Below, piece by piece: positions 1-6,045 of a DNA stretch of 6,094 nucleotides. Every line of letters starts with the position of its first letter. Position 1 is the stretch's first letter. This DNA is from Chitinophaga pinensis (GTDB taxonomy: Bacteria; Bacteroidota; Bacteroidia; SXHM01). The notes beneath the pieces were generated by a model, which worked only from the letters and a program-made list of their open reading frames with translations, had not been told where the DNA came from and made no database searches. The DNA lies in the NCBI GenBank assembly GCA_945889235.1, contig CAMDBK010000189.1:1-6094 (forward strand), read 5' to 3'. A program made the position numbers and the translations under genes.

Positions 1-3000
1 AAAAAGTTTTCAAGTGGTGGCTTGATTTATTTGGCGAAGATTACTACATCGAGTTGCAGCGTCATAATCTTGCAGATCAGGATAAAGTAAACGAAGTATT
101 GCTTCGTTTTGCGCAGAAATACAATGTGAAAATAATTGCTTCCAATGATTCACATTATGTGGATCAGCAGGACGCAAATGCCCATGACATCTTGCTTTGC
201 GTGAATACAGGCGACATACAAAGCACACCAAAAGCAACAGATGAAGAGGGTGGAAAAGGTTATCGTTTCGGTTTTCCGAATGACAACTTTTATTTTAAAA
301 CCCAGAAGGAAATGTCGCAGGTATTTCACGACCTTCCTCAGGCGCTTGATAATACAAACGAAATAGTTGATAAGGTTGAATTGCTGAAACTGGAGCGCGA
401 TATTCTTGTCCCGAACTTTCCAATACCCGAAGGGTTTATTGATGGTGATGATTACCTGCGCCATCTTACATTTGAAGGAGCAAAAAACAGGTATAAAGAT
501 ATTTCACCTGAAATTGAAGAGCGTCTCAATTTTGAATTGCTCACCATTCGGACAATGGGCTTTCCTGGTTACTTTCTTATCGTAGCTGATTTCATTAAAG
601 CAGGCAGGGAAATGGGCGTGTTTATTGGTCCCGGGCGCGGTTCCGCAGCTGGTTCTGCTGTTGCCTATTGCATTGGCATCACCAATATTGACCCGATAAA
701 ATACGAATTGCTCTTCGAACGTTTTCTGAATCCCTCACGGAAATCGATGCCCGATATAGACACGGATTTTGATGATGTGGGGCGTGAAAAAGTTTTGAAT
801 TATGTGATTCAAAAGTATGGCAAAAACCAGGTAGCGCAGATTATTAACTATGGCACTATGGCTGCAAAATCTGCCATAAAAGATGTAGCACGCGCGCTCG
901 ATCTTCCGCTTGCAGAAGCCAACGCCTTGGTAAAATTTGTTCCTGATAAACCGGGCACAACATTGCAGGAAACCTTTGACAATGTTGCTGAACTGAAAAC
1001 AATTTTTAAAGGTACTGATTTACGTGCAAAAGTTTTGCAGGAAGCGCTGAAGCTCGAAGGTTCGGTGCGGAACACAGGCATTCACGCATCTGCTGTTATC
1101 ATTGCGCCAAGCGATTTACTGGAACATATTCCGCTGAGTGTTGCCAAAGATTCTGAATTATGGGTAACCCAGTTTGACGGCAAAGTAATTGAGAATACCG
1201 GCTTGCTGAAAATGGATTTTCTTGGCTTGAAAACGCTTACCATTATTAAAGATGCGCTGCAATTAATTGAGCAGAATCACGGAATAAAAATTGACATCGA
1301 CTCGGTTCCGCTTGACGATAAAAAAACTTTTGAATTACTTCAGAAAGGCAATACCATAGCGGTTTTCCAGTTTGAGGCACCGCACGTTATGCCTATTTTG
1401 CGCGACATGAAGCCTACGGCTTTTGAAGACCTGATTGCGCTGAATGCGTTGAACCGTCCGGGACCGGCAGCTTACATTCCGGATTACATCGCGCGAAAAC
1501 ACGGAAAACAAAAAATCACTTACGATTTGCCGGAAGTGGAAGAGCTTCTGAAAGAAACCTATGGCATCACCGTTTACCAGGAACAGGTGATGCTGCTTTC
1601 TCAGAAACTGGCAGGTTTCAGCAAAGGCGATGCGGATAACCTGCGCAAAGCGATGGGAAAAAAATTGAGAGACAAGTTGGACGAGATGAAAGAACAATTT
1701 GTTGCCGGTTGCGAAAAGAATGGTCACGATAAAAAAATTGTAGAAAAAATCTGGAAGGATTGGGAAGCATTTGCTGAATATGCTTTCAATAAATCGCATT
1801 CGACTTGTTATGCGTTTGTAGCTTTTCAAACTGCCTACCTGAAAGCGCATTATCCCGCTGAATTCATGGCTTCGGTGCTAACTCATAACCTCGAAAATAT
1901 TGATAAGATTACGTTCTTTATTGAAGAGGCTCGCAGGATGGGAATTGCAGTTCTTGGTCCTGATATTAATGAATCAGATTACCGTTTTGCTGTAAATAAT
2001 AAAGGCGAGATTCGTTTTGGTTTGGGCGCAGTAAAAGGTGTTGGTGAAGCTGCAGTTGCTGCAATAGTTGATGAACGGAAAGAGAAGGGTCCGTTCAAAA
2101 ATATTTTTGATTTGGTGAGAAGAATTAACCTTCGCACCGCCAACAAAAAAACATTTGAAAGTCTTGCCTACGGTGGCGGATTTGATTCATTTGGTTTGCA
2201 TCGCGCAAATTATTTTGCAACGGAAGGCGATGGAAATTCTTTTCTTGAAAAAGCCATGCGTTATGGTTCAAATAGCCAAGATGCGAAAAACAGTTCACAG
2301 GTTTCGCTGTTCGGTGAAGCCAGTGAAGTTCAGATTGCAGAGCCTACAGTTCCGGTGGTTGAGCCCTGGGGAGCCCTTGAGCAATTGAAGAACGAAAAAG
2401 ATGTAATCGGTTTTTACCTTTCCGGGCATCCGTTAGATACTTACAGAGTTGAAATGGGCTTTTGCAAAAACACGCTTTCTGAATTGCGTGAAATCAATAA
2501 ACACAAAGACCGTGAATTTACGTTTGGAGGAATGATAACTGCCGTAAATCACCGCATTTCCAAGAACGGAAAACCTTTCGGAAATTTTATGTTGGAAGAT
2601 TACAATGATTCATTTGAGTTTGTTTTGTTCGGTGAGGATTACGTGAAATTCAAGCTTTACATGACACCCGGTTATTTTGTTTTTATCCGCGGGAAAGTTC
2701 AGCCACGCTGGAACCAGAGCGATTCAATGGAATTCAAAATCTCAACAATGCAATTGCTTTCCGAGGTGAGAGAAAAACTATTGAAAAATCTTACCATTAC
2801 TATTGCATTGTCCGAAATTTCAGATGATTTCATCAATAAACTTTCAGATATTTTAGATGAGAATTCAAAGAAATCAAAAGGAACTTGTTCCGTGAAATTC
2901 CAGGTGGTTGACCGCGATGAAAACCTCGCTATTGACTTGCCTTCCAAGAAAATAAAAATCAGCCCTGATAATGAGTTTTTAGATTCAATCAGCAGGTCGT

Positions 3001-3026
3001 TAAATGTGACGTATAAGTTGAATTAG
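1..3026 (+). CDS. dnaE: DNA polymerase III alpha subunit DnaE, 5'-truncated by the window edge
   Basis: Catalytic subunit of the replicative DNA polymerase. The reading frame is already open at base 3 (KVFKWWLDLFGEDYYIELQ), so the start lies outside the window and roughly 200 N-terminal residues are missing; about 1007 are present. Visible in order: the end of the PHP domain with SNDSHYV (141-161); the polymerase core with GPGRGSAAGSA (627-659); PDIDTDFDD, whose second and third Asp (759-761, 765-767) match E. coli D401 and D403; KMDFLGL (Asp at 1215-1217), matching E. coli D555; YGITVYQEQVM and FAEYAFNKSHS; a helix-hairpin-helix with GLGAVKGVGEA (about 2019-2051); a QVSLF clamp-binding motif (2298-2312); and an OB-fold (about 2515-2710). 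The C-terminal tail ends NVTYKLN then TAG. All three catalytic acids are present, so this is the working polymerase. The last 69 bp recur at 3698-3766. Confidence 0.98.
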   Translation, partial: KVFKWWLDLFGEDYYIELQRHNLADQDKVNEVLLRFAQKYNVKIIASNDSHYVDQQDANAHDILLCVNTGDIQSTPKATDEEGGKGYRFGFPNDNFYFKTQKEMSQVFHDLPQALDNTNEIVDKVELLKLERDILVPNFPIPEGFIDGDDYLRHLTFEGAKNRYKDISPEIEERLNFELLTIRTMGFPGYFLIVADFIKAGREMGVFIGPGRGSAAGSAVAYCIGITNIDPIKYELLFERFLNPSRKSMPDIDTDFDDVGREKVLNYVIQKYGKNQVAQIINYGTMAAKSAIKDVARALDLPLAEANALVKFVPDKPGTTLQETFDNVAELKTIFKGTDLRAKVLQEALKLEGSVRNTGIHASAVIIAPSDLLEHIPLSVAKDSELWVTQFDGKVIENTGLLKMDFLGLKTLTIIKDALQLIEQNHGIKIDIDSVPLDDKKTFELLQKGNTIAVFQFEAPHVMPILRDMKPTAFEDLIALNALNRPGPAAYIPDYIARKHGKQKITYDLPEVEELLKETYGITVYQEQVMLLSQKLAGFSKGDADNLRKAMGKKLRDKLDEMKEQFVAGCEKNGHDKKIVEKIWKDWEAFAEYAFNKSHSTCYAFVAFQTAYLKAHYPAEFMASVLTHNLENIDKITFFIEEARRMGIAVLGPDINESDYRFAVNNKGEIRFGLGAVKGVGEAAVAAIVDERKEKGPFKNIFDLVRRINLRTANKKTFESLAYGGGFDSFGLHRANYFATEGDGNSFLEKAMRYGSNSQDAKNSSQVSLFGEASEVQIAEPTVPVVEPWGALEQLKNEKDVIGFYLSGHPLDTYRVEMGFCKNTLSELREINKHKDREFTFGGMITAVNHRISKNGKPFGNFMLEDYNDSFEFVLFGEDYVKFKLYMTPGYFVFIRGKVQPRWNQSDSMEFKISTMQLLSEVREKLLKNLTITIALSEISDDFINKLSDILDENSKKSKGTCSVKFQVVDRDENLAIDLPSKKIKISPDNEFLDSISRSLNVTYKLN
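2958..3026 (+). repeat. Upstream copy of a 69-bp direct repeat: active 3' end of dnaE
   Basis: These 23 codons (22 residues plus stop, ISPDNEFL...NVTYKLN) form the functional end of dnaE. They align without gaps to 3698-3766 at a constant offset of 740 bp, with 61 of 69 bases identical. Similarity ends sharply at the left (2951-2957 versus 3691-3697 is poor) and immediately after the stop codon. This copy belongs to the full-length reading frame, so it is the one translated as the DnaE C-terminus. Confidence 0.95.
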
Positions 3027-3046
3027 AGCAATAATTCCTATTTTTG
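3018..3046 (+). promoter_or_regulatory. Putative Bacteroidota-type promoter of the toxin-antitoxin module
   Basis: The -7 element TATTTTTG (3039-3046) matches the Bacteroidota consensus TAnnTTTG in full. A TTG -33 element (3018-3020) lies 18 nt upstream, inside the last Leu codon of dnaE. The start site would fall near 3053, giving a very short leader before the ATG at 3062. The matching position in the downstream dnaE remnant reads CTG (3758-3760). This is a motif match only. Confidence 0.55.
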
Positions 3047-3061
3047 TAAAAAGTTTAAATC

Positions 3062-3301
3062 ATGGAACAAATTATTATCGGAGTTGACAACTCTTCTAAT
3101 TCAGGCATATTGCTTTCGTTACTTAAGAACCTTCGTTTTGTAAAATGGGTTGAAAAAGGAAAAGTTATTAAACCTGTAGAACTGCCTGCTGCAAAATTCA
3201 AAAACAAAGAAGATTTTTGGGAAACATTTGGTTCGGGTAAAGATTCTTCTGTCAACATTAAACATATCAAAGCAAATGCATGGCGGAAAAACAAATTGTA
3301 A
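3062..3301 (+). CDS. Putative antitoxin of a PIN-toxin module (79 aa, family not recognised)
   Basis: Small protein encoded directly upstream of, and overlapping, a VapC-type toxin gene, which is the usual place for the cognate antitoxin. Visible features are a hydrophobic N-terminal strand (MEQIIIGVDN), a Leu-rich helix-like stretch (ILLSLLKNLRFVKWVE, about residues 16-31), and a polar C-terminal part with DFWETFGSGKD (about 50-60) and a basic end (NAWRKNKL). This fits an antitoxin with an ordered front and a toxin-wrapping tail, but I see no clear AbrB, ribbon-helix-helix, Phd or HTH signature. The start is the only ATG in a suitable place, 35 nt after the dnaE stop and just after a promoter-like element. 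An antisense frame covers almost the same bases; I prefer the + strand because of the 22-nt overlap with the toxin gene. The antitoxin role is inferred from position. Confidence 0.75.
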   Translation: MEQIIIGVDNSSNSGILLSLLKNLRFVKWVEKGKVIKPVELPAAKFKNKEDFWETFGSGKDSSVNIKHIKANAWRKNKL

Positions 3302-3666
3302 TTGTTGACACCAATATTGTTATTGAGTTATTTAAGGGAAATAAAAAGACAAGAACTCAATGTGAGAAGATTGGAGAAAACCGTCTTTATATCAGTGAAA
3401 TTACAGTTGGAGAATTTTATTTTGGCGCACTGAATAAAAAAGAAGTTCCACTAATAAAAAAACACCTTGCTAAATTTCCCTGGATACCAATTAACGAACA
3501 CATTTCACAAATTTTCACAGAGCTAATGATCACTTACAGCCTGAGCCATCGCCCTTATATTGGGGATATGCTTATTGCCGCTACTGCTATGTATTTTGAT
3601 GTTCCGGTTTATACCCTTAACACAAAAGATTTTAAGTATATAAAAGGACTTAAACTCTACAAGTAA
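3280..3666 (+). CDS. vapC: PIN-domain ribonuclease toxin, VapC-like
   Basis: Type II toxin of the PIN family; characterised VapC proteins are Mg2+-dependent endoribonucleases that cut tRNA or rRNA and are blocked by binding of their antitoxin. The 128-residue length is typical. All expected acidic active-site residues are visible: D10 in IVDTNIVIE, E45 in ITVGEFYFGA, D96 in IGDMLIAATA, and D117 in LNTKDF, with N114 close by. The catalytic set is therefore complete and the toxin is probably active. The ATG at 3280 lies inside the end of the upstream gene (22-nt overlap, different frame), indicating co-transcription and probably coupled translation. The start gives a normal N-terminus with the first beta-strand (QIVIVDTN) intact. 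The substrate cannot be told from sequence. The stop lies 31 nt before the duplicated dnaE tail. Confidence 0.92.
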   Translation: MAEKQIVIVDTNIVIELFKGNKKTRTQCEKIGENRLYISEITVGEFYFGALNKKEVPLIKKHLAKFPWIPINEHISQIFTELMITYSLSHRPYIGDMLIAATAMYFDVPVYTLNTKDFKYIKGLKLYK

Positions 3667-3697
3667 ATATTGAACATCCATCTTTCACAGCAAATAT

Positions 3698-3766
3698 ATC
3701 AGCCCTGATAATGAATTTTTGGATTCAATCAGCAGGTCCCTGAATGTGACGTATAAACTGAATTAA
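3698..3766 (+). pseudogene. Remnant second copy of the dnaE 3' end
   Basis: Read in the matching frame this encodes the same 22 C-terminal DnaE residues and a stop, but it has no start, no upstream domain and no continuous frame into dnaE. The eight differences from 2958-3026 fall at 3715, 3721, 3739, 3740, 3742, 3757, 3758 and 3766. Each is silent (GAA/GAG, TTG/TTA, TCC/TCG, CTG/TTA, AAA/AAG, CTG/TTG, TAA/TAG). It is most simply the original dnaE terminus stranded when the module was inserted. The bases just upstream (about 3683-3697) could be a very decayed continuation of dnaE, but I cannot establish that. Confidence 0.9.
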
Positions 3767-3837
3767 ACATTTCAAAAAGTCAATTGTTATCTTCTTATTC
3801 CCGTCAAGTTGGCATAAAATAAGCGGTGGCAGGATAA

Positions 3838-3869
3838 TTGAAAACCCAAACAGAAAATACTTAATATTG
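3838..3869 (+). promoter_or_regulatory. Putative promoter of the trxA-DUF58 transcript
   Basis: TAATATTG (3862-3869) differs from TAnnTTTG at one position, and a TTG (3838-3840) sits 21 nt upstream. The spacing to the trxA ATG leaves a leader of about 15-20 nt. The rest of the dnaE-remnant to trxA gap (3767-3837) shows no gene or strong hairpin. Confidence 0.4.
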
Positions 3870-3892
3870 TAACCTTAAAAAGCAGAAAAATT

Positions 3893-4213
3893 ATGGCACT
3901 TGAACTAACAGATGCAAACTTTGATGAATTAGTCATCAACTCCGACAAACCCGTATTGGTTGACTTTTGGGCAGAATGGTGCGGTCCTTGCCGCATGGTT
4001 GGTCCTTTAGTGGAAGAACTTTCAAAAGATTATGACGGAAAAGCCGTTGTGGGCAAAGTTGATGTAGATAGCAATCCCGGTATTTCAGCGCGGTTTGGTA
4101 TTCGCAATATCCCTACAATTTTATTTTTCAAAGGCGGACAGGTTGTTGACAAGCAAGTTGGAGCAGTTCCAAAAACAGTGCTTGCAGGCAAGCTGGAAGC
4201 CCAGATGAATTAA
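3893..4213 (+). CDS. trxA: Thioredoxin
   Basis: Small cytoplasmic dithiol oxidoreductase that reduces protein disulfides and is itself recycled by thioredoxin reductase. At 106 residues it has the length of a stand-alone thioredoxin. The redox motif WCGPC places the active cysteines at C30 and C33. The buried Asp that tunes reactivity is D24 (VLVDFWAEWC), and the cis-proline loop is IPT with P74. There is no signal peptide, so it acts in the cytoplasm. The start is ATG with an A-rich leader and no clear Shine-Dalgarno, as is common in Bacteroidota. Its stop overlaps the next start (TAATG). In the presumed ancestral arrangement it would have directly followed dnaE; the toxin-antitoxin unit and the dnaE remnant now separate them. 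Confidence 0.97.
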   Translation: MALELTDANFDELVINSDKPVLVDFWAEWCGPCRMVGPLVEELSKDYDGKAVVGKVDVDSNPGISARFGIRNIPTILFFKGGQVVDKQVGAVPKTVLAGKLEAQMN

Positions 4214-5151
4214 TGCCACAGGTTCTCCGTAGCCAGGAATTTCAGCAGTTCAGTCACCTTGAGCTTATAGCGAAACAGGTGGTTGAAGGCTTTATAACGG
4301 GTCTTCATAAAAGTCCTTTTCATGGTTTTTCGGTAGAGTTTGCTGAGCATCGTCTTTATAACACAGGCGAATCAACACGCCATATTGACTGGAAAATATA
4401 CGGTCGCACCGAAAAACTTTTTGTAAAAAAATACGAAGAAGAAACCAACCTGCGTTGTCAGTTGGTGATTGACAGTTCTTCGTCAATGTATTTTCCTTAC
4501 AGCGAAAAAAATATAGCAGGTCATGAAAACAAAATCACGTTTGCAGTTCATTCTGCAGCGGCTTTGATTCATTTACTGAAAAAGCAGCGTGATGCTTTTG
4601 GGCTTAGTATTTTTTCAGACAGTGTGGATGTTCACACACCTGCGCGTTCCAGCACTATGCACAGTAAATTACTGTTCCATGAACTGGAAAGTATTTTGCG
4701 GCAGCGTGAACTAACAGCAAAGAAAAAAACCGTTGCAGCAGAATCTTTACACCGGATTGCAGAAAGCATTCACAAGCGTTCACTCGTTATCATTTTCAGT
4801 GACATGATGGACAACAGCGGAAAAACAAATGAAGAATTATTCTCTGCCTTACAACATCTTCGCCATAATAAACACGAGGTTATTTTATTTCACGTAACTG
4901 ATAACTCAAAAGAATTAAACTTTGAATTTGATAATCGACCTTATCGATTTATTGATTTGGAAACAGGTGAAGAACTCAGAGTTGTTCCGAATGAAATAAA
5001 ACAATCGTATGTAGAAGCCGCTCAAAAATTTAAAAAAGAATTGATGCTTCGCTGCGGACAATACAAAATTGATTTTATTGAGGCAGATATAAAACAGGGT
5101 TACCGACAGGTTTTATTGCCCTATTTGTTGAAGCGTAAAAAAATGAGTTGA
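4213..5151 (+). CDS. DUF58 protein with a vWA-like metal site
   Basis: DUF58 proteins usually occur near MoxR-type AAA+ ATPases and vWA proteins (the Bat cluster in Bacteroides) and are thought to act in envelope or stress processes; their molecular role is poorly defined. This 312-residue protein carries the typical block LYNTGESTRHIDWKIYGRT (about 48-66) followed by KKYEEETNLRCQLVID. The MIDAS-like DxSxS is D87, S89, S91 (VIDSSSSMYF), and a later Asp lies in IIFSDMMDN (D197). No membrane segment or signal peptide is visible, unlike longer DUF58 proteins with N-terminal transmembrane helices. The ATG shares one base with the trxA stop (TAATG), implying translational coupling. No MoxR or Bat gene appears in this window, so any partner is encoded elsewhere. 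Confidence 0.9.
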   Translation: MPQVLRSQEFQQFSHLELIAKQVVEGFITGLHKSPFHGFSVEFAEHRLYNTGESTRHIDWKIYGRTEKLFVKKYEEETNLRCQLVIDSSSSMYFPYSEKNIAGHENKITFAVHSAAALIHLLKKQRDAFGLSIFSDSVDVHTPARSSTMHSKLLFHELESILRQRELTAKKKTVAAESLHRIAESIHKRSLVIIFSDMMDNSGKTNEELFSALQHLRHNKHEVILFHVTDNSKELNFEFDNRPYRFIDLETGEELRVVPNEIKQSYVEAAQKFKKELMLRCGQYKIDFIEADIKQGYRQVLLPYLLKRKKMS

Positions 5152-5161
5152 TTATAAAGCC

Positions 5162-5923
5162 ATGAGGAATACTCTTATTTTTATTCAGTTATTGTTTTTA
5201 TCGATGCATTCTTATGCAGCCGATTTCACTTCTTTATCTCGTGAAAAACCTGTTGTTGTCAGGTATTCAGCGGATAAAAACTGCAACGTTTCTTTTGTGT
5301 TGAATTTGAAATCAATTAAGGAAGTCCGCCTCGATATTTTTCTGAAAGTAAATTACATTATAGGAAATGACACACTGAATGATTTCATTTATCTAGACGA
5401 GAGTTATACCGGAACAATAAAGGAACTATATCTGCAAAAAGGCGACTCAGTCCAGGCTTGTTTATGGTTGAATAACGATGAAATCATAAAGCTTGAAAAC
5501 ATTAAAGGTTCTTTCAATGTAAAATCAGGAACAGGTATTGATTTGCAGTCAACAGGTGAGATGTGCAGATTTACAGGAACTGTTTGGAAAGATGACCAGT
5601 TGCCGATTTTCAGGATTGCAAAAAATGATGAAAAAAATCAGGTACTTAATCTGAATGTTTCACTTACCGAGAATTTTGACTTTGATAAATTATACTTAAA
5701 AATAAAAGTAATCAGCCCATCTCAGGGTATTTTGCTTTATACCAAAGAGCTTATTGTAAACGAAGAATTGGTTTTACCATACCGAAGAAAGTTATTGAAA
5801 ATTGATTTTCCGGATTTAGAGGTTCAAAAACCCGGAAGTTACTATGTACAGGTGTTTCATGAGATGTCGCAAACCCTTATCAATGGCGTAGAATACATCT
5901 CTTACCACCTTAGCGATAAATAA
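5162..5923 (+). CDS. Exported protein of unknown function, possibly GldH-like
   Basis: A 253-residue protein starting with a signal peptide: a basic residue, a hydrophobic core (TLIFIQLLFLSM), then HSYAAD with likely cleavage after A19 or A20. No cysteine follows the cleavage site, so it is not a lipoprotein; a periplasmic location is likely. The mature part is rich in beta-strand-like alternation and has no transmembrane segment. Residues from about 136 to the end show a pattern that recalls the gliding lipoprotein GldH: a Trp-Asp start (TVWKDDQLPIF), a DKLYLKIKVISP strand, then KPGSYYVQVFHEM and a short closing strand. The first half (about 30-100) has similar spacing and may be a diverged copy of the same fold. 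This resemblance comes from reading the sequence and is unproven. The gene starts 10 nt after the DUF58 stop, so it is probably in the same operon. Confidence 0.8.
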   Translation: MRNTLIFIQLLFLSMHSYAADFTSLSREKPVVVRYSADKNCNVSFVLNLKSIKEVRLDIFLKVNYIIGNDTLNDFIYLDESYTGTIKELYLQKGDSVQACLWLNNDEIIKLENIKGSFNVKSGTGIDLQSTGEMCRFTGTVWKDDQLPIFRIAKNDEKNQVLNLNVSLTENFDFDKLYLKIKVISPSQGILLYTKELIVNEELVLPYRRKLLKIDFPDLEVQKPGSYYVQVFHEMSQTLINGVEYISYHLSDK

Positions 5924-5944
5924 TTTTTGCAGGATTGCAAAAAT
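5923..5944 (+). repeat. Perfect inverted repeat downstream of the operon
   Basis: ATTTTTGCA and TGCAAAAAT form a 9-bp perfect stem around the loop GGAT, starting at the last base of the stop codon. It could act as a weak hairpin terminator, but the stem is AT-rich and no U-run follows the right arm. The left arm also supplies the -33 element of the promoter candidate at 5926-5956, so the symmetry could instead be an operator-like site. Confidence 0.45.
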
Positions 5945-5956
5945 GAGTTACTTTCG
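5926..5956 (+). promoter_or_regulatory. Putative promoter of the tRNA-Asp transcript
   Basis: TTTG (5926-5929) and TACTTTCG (5949-5956) are separated by 19 nt, which fits the Bacteroidota -33/-7 arrangement with one mismatch in the -7 box. It lies in the gap between the exported-protein gene and the tRNA and points toward the tRNA, with about 90 nt between the -7 box and the mature tRNA 5' end. Confidence 0.5.
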
Positions 5957-5966
5957 CACCCTCTTT

Positions 5967-6024
5967 TACCGAAAGGTACAGTAGTTCTTTAAGATAAAAT
6001 GTGATTTTTGAACCCTCTGGTTCA
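5967..6024 (+). other. tRNA leader with two small hairpins
   Basis: Between the promoter candidate and the tRNA lie TACC-GAAA-GGTA (5967-5978, a GNRA tetraloop on a 4-bp stem) and TGAACC-CTCT-GGTTCA (6009-6024, a perfect 6-bp stem). The ten-base word AAGATAAAAT also occurs twice, at 5991-6000 and 6029-6038. This is consistent with a structured precursor leader removed by tRNA processing; no function can be assigned. Confidence 0.3.
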
Positions 6025-6045
6025 CTACAAGATAAAATTCTCCTT

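Larger units (their letters stand above)
2958..3697 (+). mobile_element. Candidate 740-bp acquired unit: dnaE tail plus toxin-antitoxin module
   Basis: One repeat period runs from the first base of the upstream dnaE tail to the base before the second tail. It contains the dnaE 3' end, a promoter candidate, the putative antitoxin and the PIN toxin, and nothing else. Removing it by recombination between the two tails would leave an intact dnaE reading frame followed by trxA, which is the gene order I recall from Bacteroidota. No transposase, integrase or terminal inverted repeat is visible, so I do not call an insertion sequence or a known element class. The unit may instead come from homologous exchange with a related strain on the left side and an illegitimate join on the right. 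The true left crossover could lie further upstream in dnaE. Confidence 0.5.

Noticed and set aside
1335..1850. Long open frame of 171 codons on the minus strand inside dnaE
   Set aside because: It lies entirely opposite the conserved polymerase core and has no recognisable domain; it is a by-product of dnaE codon use.
3055..3294. Minus-strand open frame almost coincident with the putative antitoxin gene
   Set aside because: The + strand frame has a promoter-like element, suitable length and a typical overlap with the PIN toxin gene; the antisense frame has none of these.
3027..3697. Insertion sequence or integron cassette carrying the toxin-antitoxin genes
   Set aside because: There is no transposase or integrase, no terminal inverted repeats, and no attC-like fold; the only flanking repeat is coding dnaE sequence.
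3781..3840. Possible long-range inverted repeat between CAATTGTTATC and GATAATTG
   Set aside because: The arms match only with a 2-nt bulge and a mismatch, are AT-rich and lie about 40 nt apart; expected by chance.
3787..3996. Minus-strand open frame across the trxA start
   Set aside because: It runs opposite the N-terminal coding part of thioredoxin and has no recognisable content.
6009..6024. TGAACC-CTCT-GGTTCA hairpin as an intrinsic terminator
   Set aside because: No T-run follows it on either strand, and it lies between a promoter candidate and the tRNA, so a leader hairpin is more likely.
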